Source: Saccharum officinarum | Taxonomy: Eukaryota > Streptophyta > Magnoliopsida > Poales > Poaceae | Direction: 5' to 3' | Assembly (NCBI GenBank): GCA_020631735.1 | Contig: CM036167.1 | Coordinates: 2,856,988 to 2,920,987, forward strand | DNA length: 64,000 bases | Shown: one piece after another, positions 53,489 to 64,000 of the stretch | Numbering within the stretch: position 1 is the stretch's first letter | Layout of the letters: the number at the start of each line of letters is the position of its first letter | Notes under the pieces: model-generated | What the model was told of the DNA's origin: nothing | Database searches by the model: none | Seen by the model: only the letters and a program-made list of their open reading frames with translations | Made by a program: the position numbers and the translations under genes

Positions 53489-56110
53489 GTTATAGCATAT
53501 AAGGCTTGGTCATGTTGAAATGAAATAATTGAATAGATTGGTTAAGCATGATCTAGTTAGAAGCTTGAAAGATGTGATATTTGAGAAGGATAAACTTTGT
53601 AGCTCTTGTCAAGCTAGAAAACAAGTTGGAAACACCCATCCTAAAAAAAGCATGATGAGCACTAATAAATCATTGGAGTTATTGCACGTGGACTTGTTTG
53701 GGCCAACACAATACACTAGCATCGGTGGAAACAAATATAGTTTTATGATAGTGGATGATTATACTAGATACACATGGGCATTCTTTCAAATGGATAAAAG
53801 TGATATATTTGCAACTTTTAAATCATTTGTCAAGGACATTCACAATGAATTTAAAACAACCATCAAGAGAGTTAGAAGTGATAATGGTAGTGAGTTCAAG
53901 AACACTAGAATTGATGAGTTATGTGATGATTTTGGAATTAGACATCAATTCTTGGTCAAGTACACTCCACAATCAAATGACCTCGTTGAGAGGAAGAATA
54001 GAACACTTATTGACATGGCATGGTCTATACTTAGTGAGTACAATGTGAGTCAATCTTTTTGGGTCAAAGCTATCAACACGGCTTGCTATTATAGCAACCG
54101 CTTATATTGTCACCCATTGAAAGAGAAGACGCCTTATGAGCTCTTGAATAGTATAAAGCCCAACACTGCATATTTTTGGGTTTTGATGAAACCAAGGGTT
54201 CCCAAGATGAGAATGAGAATCTTGATGATGTTAGAGGCATTTAACTTTCAAATGTCATGAAGAACATGGATGTTGGTGAATTGAGGCCTAGACAAGTGAT
54301 AGATGAAGAAGATGATCAAGTGCAAGTGCTCTCTAACTCAAATGTGCAAGTTAACACCAATCAAGCAAGTACAAGTGGCTCTCATGACAACGAAGAAGAT
54401 CAAGTGGCTAGTACATCATCTTAACCCTATGATCAAGCAAGTGCAAGCAATCAAGTTCCAATACTCCAACCAACCAATATTACAAGAGATCATCTCTATT
54501 AGACACTATAATTGGAGATATTTCTAGAGGAGAATAAACAAGATCAAGATTGATATCATTTTGTGAGCATTTCTTATTTGTTTCATCTATTGAACCAAAG
54601 AAGATAGAAAAATCATTGAAGGATAATGATTGGGTGAATGCTATGCATGAAGAATTGAACAATTTTATAAGAAATCAAGTATGGGAGTTAGTTGAGAGAC
54701 CAAAGAACCATAATGTGATTGGAACCAAATGGGTTTTTAGAAACAAGCAAGATCAAGATGAGATAGTAGTAAGAATCAAAGCAAGATTGGTAGCACAAGG
54801 TTACACTCAAGTAGAAGGTCTTGACTTTGGAGAAACATATGCCCCGGTTGCTAGATTGCAAGCAATTAGAATCTTGTTAGCCTATGCTTATGCCCACAAT
54901 ATCAAGCTCTACCAAATGGATGTCAAGAGTGTATTTCTCAATGGTTACATCAATGAAGAAGTATATGTTGAGCAACCTCTCAGTTTTGAAGATGACAAAA
55001 AGCCCAACTATGTATACAAGTTGAAGAAGGCATTATATGGTTTGAAGCAAGCACCTAGAGCATGGTATGAGAGGTTGAGAGACTTTCTACTCTCTAAGGG
55101 GTTTATTATGGGAAAGGTTGACACCACTCTTTTCACCAAGAGATTAGCAAGGACTTGTTTGTGTTGCAAATTTATATAGATGACATCATATTTGGATCAA
55201 CCAATCAAGACTTTTGTAAAGAGTTTGGAAAGATGATGGCTAATGAGTTTGAGATGTCCATGATTAGAGAGTTAAGTTACTTCCTTGGTCTTCAAATCAA
55301 GCAAATGAAGAATGGTGCATTTGTGAGTCAATGGAAGTACATCAAAGACATGCTTAAGAAGTTTGACATGAATGAAAGCAAAGCCATTAGTACACCAATG
55401 GGAACAAATGGTAATTTGGATAATGATGCAAGTGGCAACATGGTGGATCAAAAGTTGTATCGCTCTATGATTGGAAGCCTACTCTATGTGACCGCATCAA
55501 GGCCAGATGTCATATTTAGTGTGTGCATGTGTGCAAGATTTCAATCCTCACCAAGAGAAAGTCTTTTGAAGGCTACAAAAAGAATATTGAGGTACTTAAA
55601 GCATACATAAAATGTTGGTTTGTGGTATCCCAAAGGAGCTAAGTTTGAGTACTCTGATTATACGGGATGCAAGGTTGAAAGGAAGAGTACATCGGTCATA
55701 TGTCAATTGTTGGGAAGATCACTTGTTTCATGGTCATCAAACAAGCAAATAGTGTTGCATTATCAACCGCAGAAGTCGAATACATATCCACTGGTAGCTG
55801 TTGTGCATAAATTCTTTGGATGAAGGCCACCTTGAATGACTTTAGAATCAAGTTCAAGAAAGTGCCATGGCTATGTGACAATAAGAGTGCAATCAAGCTA
55901 ACCAACAATCCGGTTCAACATGCAAGAACAAAGCACATTGATGTCCACCACCATTTTATTAGAGACCATCAACAAAAAGGGGATATTTCAATTGAGAGTG
56001 TGAGCACCGAAGATCAACTTGCCAACATATTTACGAAGCCACTAGATGAGAAGAGGTTTTACAAGCAAAGAAATGAGTTCAACATATTGGATTTCTCAAA
56101 TATGTGTTGA
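53489..56110 (+). pseudogene. Pol of the 17-kb element, part after the nested insertion
   Basis: It resumes in the integrase zinc domain (RLGHVEMK, CSSCQARKQ) and core ([37 protein letters not shown]). About 50 codons around the [11 protein letters not shown] block are deleted near 54180. Reverse transcriptase keeps [16 protein letters not shown] and MDVKSVFLNGY; a 1-nt deletion near 55148 precedes the catalytic box, which reads YIDD instead of YVDD. RNase H has a deletion near 55646 and a frameshift near 55745, then ends [16 protein letters not shown] ... LDFSNMC at 56110. Confidence 0.9.
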
Positions 56111-56573
56111 TGCACCCCCACTAATATGACATGCCTCTCCTTCGAACAATTCAAGGTAAAAGTTGATTTCCATGCATACATTCTTTGCTAAGGACTTATT
56201 TAATTCATCTAGTCATTCCTCATGTTTTATAGGCTCATTCATGAAAATCAAATGAATTTGATGCTTGTATGGTACCACTATTGCTTCTATGCTTGACTTA
56301 ATCTAGTGGTAGCATATAACATGTTTGTGGGCTTGTGAACCTAGTATTTGATCTAGAAAATGAGCTATAAGTGTTTAGCTCAACATGGTCAAGATAACCC
56401 TTAAAATGAGGTGTAAAGAAGCTTGTCCTTGGATCAAACCAAGTTAAATATCTTTGGCAAGTGTTCTAGATTGGACCAAATTTGGGAAAATGATCCTCAC
56501 CCCATTAAGTGACATTGATAATTTTAACTATCTAAAATTAAACATTTGTGGTCATTGATGACAAAGGGAAAGA

Positions 56574-57248
56574 AATTAGTGCACAAAGATAGTGAAAAAA
56601 TCAATTAAGGGGGAGAATTTTGACATAGGGGGAGAAATATGAAAGTAAGGGGATCAATTAAAATTTGAGCACACAAGTAGGGGGAGCAAGCTCATGGACT
56701 TGTATGATGCATTTGAATGTGCATTCACGTATGCTTGCTTGCATTTGTCAAGTTTAAATTCTATACATGCTTGTGTGGTGTATGCTAGTTGTAGACTTGA
56801 ATGATAAAATAAGAAACTAGCATGAATAGGATGACTTGCTTTTGTTGTTCAAGTGGTACTAGAGCCTTGCATATAATGTTGATCTCACGAGGTATCTAGT
56901 GTTTGTGTTTTGCAAGTAATTCCAAGTGGTATCTTTCTAACCATGGTGCTAAGGATGGTATTATTGGTGCACTCTGATTGGTATCACGCTTCAAAGGTTC
57001 ATCTCTTACACCTTAGCATCATTTGGTAGACATTACTTCTCCTCAACTCTAATCTATTCATATGTGCAAGCTTCAATCCAAACTCTTAGCACATATATAG
57101 GGGGGAAATGCTACCAATTCGGGTTCATGAAACTTGTCCAAATCCTTTACACATGGTAAAAATGTTTGGGCAAGCAACATAGATTCAAATTAATTTCAAT
57201 TCATATCTTTATGAAAGGGTTGTCATCAATTACCAAAAAGGAGGAGAT
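56574..57248 (+). promoter_or_regulatory. Multiple polypurine tracts of the 17-kb element
   Basis: AAGGGGGAGAA (about 56608), TAGGGGGAGAAA (about 56625), AGTAGGGGGAGCAAG (about 56677), TAGGGGGGAAA (about 57099) and the terminal AAAAAGGAGGAGAT abutting the 3' LTR. The spacing matches that in the element at 14843-23047, and the terminal one has lost two G to A changes. Confidence 0.8.
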
Positions 57249-59203
57249 TGAAAGTTGTAGTTTGGTTTTGGTGAATTAATGAAACCCTAAGTGCTAACCC
57301 ATTGCTCTAAGTGATCATAAGATAGGGTAGCACATTCCAAGTGGTGGTACAAATGGTGAAGATCATGATGATGGTGGAGGCCATGGTGATGATCAAAGTG
57401 CTCGGGCTTAGAAAAGAAGAAAGAGAAAAAAAAAATGGGCTCAAGGTGAAGGTGATATCCATAGGGTCATTTTGTTTTGGTGATTGAGACACTTAGTGAG
57501 TGTGATCACATTTAGGATAGATAGCTGTACTATTAAGAGGGGTGAAACTCATCGTGAAATGCGTTTATCAAAGTGCCACTAGATGCTCTAACTCATTGCA
57601 TATGCATTTAGATTCTAGTGAGTGCTAACATCCTTGAAAATATTTATGAAAATATGCTAACACACGTGCACAAGGTGATACACTTGGTGGTTAGCACATT
57701 TGAGTAAGGGTGAAGTGAAAGGAGTTGGAAAGGAGGAGCTTTCTAGTGACCAGACTCTGATCACGTATTGACCGGACCCTATGTTGGGTGTGTTTGGTTA
57801 TCAGCGCAGTGAGATGCAGCCTCAGTCTTGCGACCAAACTCTGGTGTAGGCGCGTGACCAGATGCGCAAGGCCTGTGTTTGATCATGCTGACGTACGTTG
57901 ACGCAAGGGTGTGGGCGAGGATGGAAGGAGCGGACACTAGGGCGCATCCGGTCGTCATTGACTTGACACGTCCGGTCACGTTTGGGCAGCTCTAGATCGT
58001 CTCTGGAAATTATTAGACTCCACGTTGCTGGAGCGTCTGGTCGTAGGGAAGCACGTTAGGTCCTTGGCTCGGCCTCGTGGGCGCGCGCGCGATCGGACGT
58101 GTCTTGGGCGCGTCAGGTTGCCGTGTTAGCGCATCCGATCATCACTTAAGCACGAGCGTGGGTGAATCTGACCATTGGAAATCAACGAACATGGTTGAAT
58201 CACGGTGACATGTGGCGCTCATCAGGCGACCGGACGCTGGCCGCATGCGTCCGGTCACCTCTGACCGGCACGTCCGGTCACCCCGAGTTGGGCTGCCTAT
58301 TGAACCCAGTGGCTCTATTTCATGGGGCTCCTATTTAAGCCCCATGGTCAACTCTTGCTCACTCTCTTGGCCATTTTCATTGACATAGCAACCTAGTGAG
58401 CTAAGCCAAAGCCCTCTGACTCACTCCATCATTGATTTATTATCTTTGTGAGATTGGGAGTGAATCCAAGTGTGTTGCTTGAGTGATTGCATCTAGTGTG
58501 TTGCTGAGTGATTGCATCTAGAGACACTTGGTGATTGTGTTTCATTGTGGGATTCACTTGTTTCTCTTGGTAGTTGCCATCACCTAGACGGCTTGGTGCA
58601 GCGAGGATCGTCGAACGAAGGGCGGTGTTTGTCTCTAGCTCCGATCATGGTGATTGTGAGGGGTTCTTGACCTTTTCCTGGTGGAGAGCCAAAAGGTACT
58701 CTAGTGGATTGCTCGTGGCTTGTGTGATCCTCATCTTGTGTTGGTTGTGCGGCACCCGATTGTGGGTTAGGCGTGTGATGCCTATTAGCGCGTGAACCTC
58801 CAAGTGGGTGAATCGTCACAACAGAGACTGGTTTGCTGGTAAGCAAGTGAACCTCGGTGAAAAATCATTGTGTCATCTTGTCTTCGAGGATTTCATTGGA
58901 TTTCATATAGTGTAGCTAAGATCTTTAGTATAATTAGTTTTGAGAGCTAGCTTGTGTCTTGTCTAGTGGTTAGTGAGGCTCTTTAGTTAGTCTTTGAGAG
59001 CTCACTAACTTAGTGGCAGTGACTTAGCCTCTTGTGTGTTTTAGAGATCATAGATAACTAGAAGTGTGGGTAGGAGGCTTGAATTTTGAGTAGGCTAGTG
59101 TAACACTTGTTTCGCTTCATAATTATCTAACCACTTGGTTTAAGTGTTATTGTAGAAATTTTTATAGGCTATTCACCCCCCCTCTAGCCATTAGGATCTT
59201 TCA
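57249..59203 (+). repeat. 3' LTR of the 17-kb element
   Basis: A 1,955-bp LTR starting TGAAAGTTGTAGTTTGG and ending AGGATCTTTCA. It differs from the 5' LTR mainly by transitions. A 25-26-bp duplication (58471-58496 and 58497-58521, TGTGTTGCT(T)GAGTGATTGC) is present only here, and about 60 bp near 58905 are missing. Confidence 0.92.
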
Positions 59204-60110
59204 ATGTTGCAAGCGTATGTATCAAGTGTTTCAGATGTTTCAGAGGTATGTTGCAAGTGCTTCATGTGGATGTTGCAAAAGTAGAGAGGGATGTTACATA
59301 TGTTGCAAGTGTTTCAGATGAATATTGCAAGTGTTTGTTCAAAATGTTTTATCTGTTTCATGTGTATGTTTGCAAGCGTTTTGATCTGGATGTTGCATAA
59401 GTTTCACATATGTTGGAAGAGTATGTTCCATATATTTCAGTCTTATGTTGCAGCAAGTGTTTTCATGTTGTAAGTTGTAATTGTTTATCTAGAAGCTGCA
59501 TATGTTGCATTGGGTATACACGTATGTTGCAAAGTGTATGTTTCAGCTATTTTTAGAAGTATGTTGCAAGTGTTTTATCTGGATGTTGTATATGTTGCAG
59601 TGGCTATAGACATATGTTGTAAGCGTATGTTTTCAAATGTCACATTTGTTTCCGACGTATGTTGCAGCAAGTATTTCATATTGCAAGTGTTTTCATTAGC
59701 AGGCACGGCAAGATAGCATTGACAGAGGCGGTCCCCGTGTGCATGCCCAGTAGCATGGCATGCGTAGGTGCGCATCAGCTGCAGGCGTATGCGAGCGTGT
59801 GTAGCAAAAGCAAGTAGGAGCAGACGGGCACGTGCAGCAGGTGGGGACAGGTAGCAGCAGCATGCGCAGCAGCAAGGGCCGCATGTGTAGGCACGCAAGA
59901 GAGTAGGCGCAAGTGGGCATGCGTGCAGCAGGCGGGGCAAGCAGCAGTAGCATGCGCATCAGTTCATGATAAGGCATGTAAATAAAAACGCCAATGCACA
60001 AATAATAAAACAGCGTAGTGTACAACAACAACATACGCATCAGGCAGGCAGGCACGGGCGTCAGGACAGGGGCTAGCATCCAGACGTCCGGGCAGTAGCC
60101 ACGTCGGTAT
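59204..60110. repeat. TGTTGCA-motif dispersed repeat, copy B
   Basis: Phrases TGTTGCAAGTGTTTCA, GTATGTTGCA and GTTTCAGATG recur irregularly to about 59700, followed by a CAGCAGG/GGCACG-rich part and ending with CCAGACGTCCGG (60080-60091). It is the counterpart of copy A at 25560, with the motif on the other strand. The 17-kb element lies between its 15-bp left remnant (42098-42112) and this part. Confidence 0.65.
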
Positions 60111-61472
60111 ATTATTCTTGTATTCTATTCTCCAATCAATTTACTACCACATGCTCCACTACTTTGTACCAGCATAAATTATGCCTCGGTAGAAATCCGT
60201 GTGAAGATGGGCCACAAATGAAATATAGAATCGTCCAGGTTTTCATCTTGGTTCAGCCCACTAATCGAAAATACCTTACGTCCAGCACCATTGTTTCTTT
60301 TTGAAGCAAACAGGACGGGAAAGCCCCTACTGAACATTACTAAAGAAAAAACAGGTGTACAAAAATAGTTTAAGAGACGAAGAAAGAGATAAAAATGAAA
60401 ATTTTACAATAATGATTCTACCCATAAAAGAATATGAGGGAAGTAATTCTGTTTGGCCCGATGGATAGCCATGCTCCTTTCTAAAGACACTTCATGCTCG
60501 CTCCAAAGATTAAACAACATTGTTTCTTGTATTATCTCGGTGAAAAGTTACAGCAATATGCATATAGGGTTTCCTAAGCAATGCAATCATGATTACAACC
60601 ACAGACTACATAGCTATTTAGTTATTCATACCATGTTGATACTGCCTCTATCTCTAGTCTAGGTTTCCTACCCATGAGCAATAATACCCATGATCAGAAA
60701 TCAGAAGGGATGAACTACTATAGAATTTTCCATGAACCCAAACCTCCGGCAATTTAATAGAGGGAAGAAAGGATATTACCCTTTTCTTGTGCTTCTAGAA
60801 TTAACTAGGATAGGACATCTGGATGGTCAATTTCTATCGAATGTCCCAACAACCGCTCCACGACACTCGCCTGGTCCTGAACTCCCACTCCATTGTACTC
60901 TGATCTCTTCGAGACTGACTTCGCTTGTTGGCTTCCTTTCCGATTCGTCCACCCGGCACTGCCCACCTTCTCCACCGTGCTCGACCACCTCTTCCCGTCT
61001 TCCTCCCTCTCCACCATGCCCCTCTGTCGCATGCCTTCCTTGCTCTCCACCACGCTCGCTCGCCCTCTTTCCGCTCTTTGTCGGCGGCTACCACCAAAGT
61101 GGCAAGCAAGGAGTCTCTCTCTCTTTCTCTCTCTCTGTGTGTGTGCGCGCGCGCGTGCGCGCGCCACGCTCAACCACCTTCCTCCCTCGGCAAAGGTCAC
61201 CAGTGATGCGGACGGCCAAGCATATTACCAGATTGGCAAGGATCAACTCGCCCAAATGTGGAGACAAGGAGGGTTATGAGGATGCAGTTCTTAGGTGACC
61301 CGTGCTCGTTCGCGTGTTGCAATGAGGAAGGTCCCTAGAAAGTAATTAGAAATTGCTTGCCGAGTGATAATGATTAGAGTCTGCTAAATTAAATGCTCAA
61401 ATGTATTTTATATTATTATGAGAGCTCTTGTCTTTTATCCTAATGCTCTCTCATAATGATTAATTAACGTGG
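60111..61472. other. Intergenic stretch with a compound microsatellite
   Basis: No supported gene. The 188-residue frame at 60732-61298 is Pro/Ser/Arg-rich and matched by equally long frames on the other strand. At about 61111-61165 a (TC)n run passes into (TG)n and then (CG)n, a compound microsatellite. Confidence 0.5.
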
Positions 61473-62308
61473 CATAGGTCTTCTGCAACTTCGTAAGTTG
61501 TTTGGAGTTGTGACACAAAGCCTGATAGAAACTCATCCTCGCGTCTAGACTCCGAGCGCCGCCACCGCCCTCCGCCACCACACCGCTAGTCCCCCTCCCT
61601 CCCTCCTCCGGCATATCGCCGGAGGCCGGAGGGGGTGGGGATCCATCGTTTTTAATATTTTTTTTTCTGTAGATCGAGTTCTTAGGGTTAAAGTCTCTCC
61701 ATGCCAAATTTTTTTGGTTTTGGGGATTTATCTTCTCCTCCTCCTCTCCGGCGACGGCGAGATAGCAGGGTGGAATCATTTTCTCCATGGCGGCTCTGTT
61801 AAAGATGAGGGTGACAACTACGGCGTCAGCATTCTCACCGGTATGATGACATAGAGACTTTTATTTCTAGACGGCGACGTCAAGGCAGAGATGTTGTCAT
61901 CGCTATGGAATAATTTTCTCCGATCTCTTCTCTGTTTTATTGTGGTTAGATCTGGCCACAATGAAGGACTAGGGAGAATAGTTTTTAGATCGGTCTTCCT
62001 CTTTCTTCGGTAGCAGAAAGAAGAACAAGGAAGACACCAGAAAGAAGAGGTTTCTCAACTCTGCCTACATAAATATTGGCCGTCGTTCGTTGGGCATATG
62101 TTCTCAGGCCTTTTGTCAAGTGTTTATCTGTGCGATCATCCATACTGCAAAGTGTCATATAGGTTTGGTTTTGAGATCTGGAGCTATTCACAGCGTGGGT
62201 ACAATTTAGATGAAAATTAATTTCTGGATATTTGTGTAATCCAGAGTGCTTGTAACGTGTTGATGTACCCAGCTATTATCTAATATAATTCTTCTTTTGT
62301 CACAAAAA
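61473..62308 (+). mobile_element. LINE-like retroposon, copy 1
   Basis: About 836 bp ending in a short A-run (CACAAAAA), flanked by a 17-bp direct repeat ATGATTAATTAA(C/T)GTGG (61456-61472 and 62309-62325, one mismatch). Long target duplications and a 3' A-tail are the marks of target-primed reverse transcription. The body, from GAGCGCCGCC at about 61556, is homologous to copy 2. It has no reverse transcriptase, so it is non-autonomous or a deleted derivative. Confidence 0.85.
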
Positions 62309-62482
62309 ATGATTAATTAATGTGGAAACTCTGACCTTTGAACCACCTGATAGTGGCTAGGTAAATTTCAGTAGAAACTGGACTGCCACAATTAATACTC
62401 TTGCATCATCGGCCTTTCATCTCAACATCTGCAGGTGCAGCAATGGACTAGTTAATGCATCAAATTGAATTTGTCCATACTT

Positions 62483-63266
62483 AACCTCAGGTCTAGCGAC
62501 TGAAGGGTCTTGCAAGTCGGAGCGCCGCCGCCGCCGCTTGTCTCCACCACCACTGGTCTCCCTTCCTCCCTCCTCTGGCGTATCGCCGGAGGCCGGAGGC
62601 AGCGTGGAACCATCGTTTTTATTAAGTTTTCCTAGTAAATCGAGTCTTTATGGTTAGAATTTTGTCATGTCAAGTTTTTTAGTTTTGGGGATTTATTTTC
62701 TTCTCTTCCTCTCCGGCGATGGCGAGAGGGCAGGGTGAAATCGTTTTCTCTATGGCGACTTTGTTGAAGATGAGGACGACAACTACGGCGCCAACATTCC
62801 CACCGGTTTTGACGACATGGAGACTTTTATTTTCAGACGACGACATTAAGGCAGAGATGGTGTCGCCGCCATGGAATAATTTTCTCCAGGCTCTTCTCCG
62901 TTTTATTATAGTTAAATCTGGCCACGATGAAGGACTAGGGAGAATAAGTTTCAGATCAGTCTTCTTCATTCTTCGGTGACAGAAAGAAGAAGGAAGTATC
63001 TCAACTTCGCCTACATGAATGTTGGTCGTCGTTCGTTAAGCATCTGTTCTCAAGCTTTTTGCCTAGTGTTTGTCTGTGCGGTCATCCATATTGCAAAGCG
63101 GCATACCATTTTGATTTTGACATCTTGAGCTATTTACAGTGTGGGTACAATTTAGTTGAAAATCAGTTTTCTGGATATTTGTGTAATCCAGAGTGTCTGT
63201 AACGTGTTGATGTGCCCAGCTATTATCTAATATATATATAATTCTTCTTTCATCGCAAAAAAAAAA
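62483..63266 (+). mobile_element. LINE-like retroposon, copy 2
   Basis: About 784 bp with a pure A10 tail (63257-63266) and a perfect 16-bp target duplication GAATTTGTCCATACTT (62467-62482 and 63267-63282). The internal sequence, including GTAACGTGTTGATGT(A/G)CCCAGC near the 3' end, matches copy 1. No domain is recognised in its short frames. Confidence 0.9.
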
Positions 63267-63282
63267 GAATTTGTCCATACTT

Positions 63283-64000
63283 CTTAGAGCAATTTTAACA
63301 TATCTCAAAATGGAACAACCCACTATTTAAACTGATGGGGGAGAAGACTACACATAAAGGCCAGACTAGTCTAGTGATTAATTTATCTTACGCCAAAGGT
63401 AGCTCAATGCATTTGAAATAAAGGAAAAGAAAAGTTTCCACGAAAGACGCAACGCAAAAGCACCCCTCAAATAAAGGTTAAAGATTGCACGCTCAGAAAA
63501 AGTGTAGTTTTTTCGGGACTCAAAATCAGATTCCCAACCATGTGTATGGAGAATATTGCGGGTTGCCAAATGCAAGGAAAATTCCTTTGGAGGAAAGTGC
63601 CAAATGTTTTTACCAGGGAAAGAGAGCACAAAAGCAGGGAAGTATCCTAGGCCTTTTATTCCTATCATCCATAACAGCCAGTATCTGAGTCTCTAAATGC
63701 ATATGCTTTTCAGTTGAATTGCACATGACTCATGAGCAGTAATACTCACGTACAAGAAATCAAGCATACTTAACCTTAGTTTATATTTACATTTCTAGCA
63801 TAAACATTGCCGTGTTTGGAAACCAGAAAAAAAAATAGAAGACCAGTTGATTGCAAGAGAGCATGATAGTAATCAGATGAAGCCCCTGTTCTTTCACATT
63901 CACATGCTGCCATGCATGATGTCTGCTGAGCCGAGCTGCTCTGCTGCAATTTCGGCCCATCATCCATCTCGAAAGAAAAAAAGAAGGGTGTTTGCACGCG
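63283..64000. other. Right edge of the window, no gene seen
   Basis: Short frames on both strands have no recognisable domain. I see no repeat border. Confidence 0.5.

Larger units (their letters stand above)
42113..59203 (+). mobile_element. Sirevirus-type copia element, full length, decayed, host of a nested element
   Basis: The element spans 17.1 kb including the 6.8-kb nested insertion. It has two LTRs of nearly 2 kb (TGAAAG ... CTTTCA), a perfect 5-bp target duplication ATGTT (42108-42112 and 59204-59208), an initiator-Met-type primer site and several polypurine tracts. Gag and pol are riddled with stops, frameshifts and deletions. It is related to, but distinct from, the element at 14843-23047. 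The target was the phrase ATGTTGCAAGCG of the TGTTGCA repeat. Confidence 0.94.

Noticed and set aside
60732..61298. A 188-codon frame with a Cys/Arg/Ser-rich end
   Set aside because: It covers a compound TC/TG/CG microsatellite, the opposite strand is equally open, and no motif is recognisable.

Overview
The window is plant nuclear DNA made mostly of layered transposable elements, with one convincing host gene. The element families (Sirevirus-type copia with several polypurine tracts, Tekay-like LTRs opening TGTAACACCCC, a PIF/Harbinger element, Tourist and Stowaway MITEs, a hAT/Tip100-like MITE) point to a grass. An Andropogoneae genome (sugarcane, Miscanthus or sorghum relative) is my inference. 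I see no tRNA, rRNA, CRISPR or bacterial-type feature. A 100-N assembly gap lies at 14743-14842.

Layout. 1-1357 holds a 168-bp tandem duplication and a Tourist MITE. 1363-7729 is a complete but mutated minus-strand Ty1/copia element (TSD CAATA). About 8218-14460 is a decayed PIF/Harbinger (Pong-like) element with convergent transposase and Myb-like genes. After the gap, 14843-23047 is a plus-strand Sirevirus that has lost its 5' end and has a shattered gag, an intact pol frame and a 2-kb 3' LTR. 23329-23704 is a Stowaway-like MITE. 25560-39045 is an old TGTTGCA-motif repeat broken up by a minus-strand Sirevirus solo LTR (26753-28637) and a long minus-strand Tekay-like LTR (28838-38241). That LTR itself contains a truncated Sirevirus LTR and a truncated Ty3/gypsy fragment. 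A hAT MITE (38244-38925) sits on the LTR/host junction.

The one good host gene, at 39798-40220, encodes a 140-residue membrane protein and has a TATA box and G-boxes upstream. 42113-59203 is a full-length, heavily decayed Sirevirus-like element (TSD ATGTT) inserted in a second copy of the TGTTGCA repeat. Inside its pol gene lies a young nested element, 46674-53483 (TSD GGTTG). The right end carries two related LINE-like retroposons (61473-62308 and 62483-63266), each with its own long TSD and poly(A).

The most interesting object is the nested element at 46674-53483. Its 1,150-bp LTRs differ at only about seven positions. Between them lies no protease, reverse transcriptase or integrase, only one open frame of 1,096 codons: a gypsy-type Gag domain followed by about 890 residues I cannot assign. 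This frame meets a second frame at a run of eight T, and the second frame continues through the polypurine tract and ends inside the 3' LTR. It looks like a gag-only, trans-mobilised retrotransposon with an unusually long, apparently maintained protein.

Insertion order that can be read directly: TGTTGCA repeat, then the Sirevirus at 42113, then the gag-only element inside it; separately, TGTTGCA repeat, then the Tekay-like LTR, then the hAT MITE at its edge.
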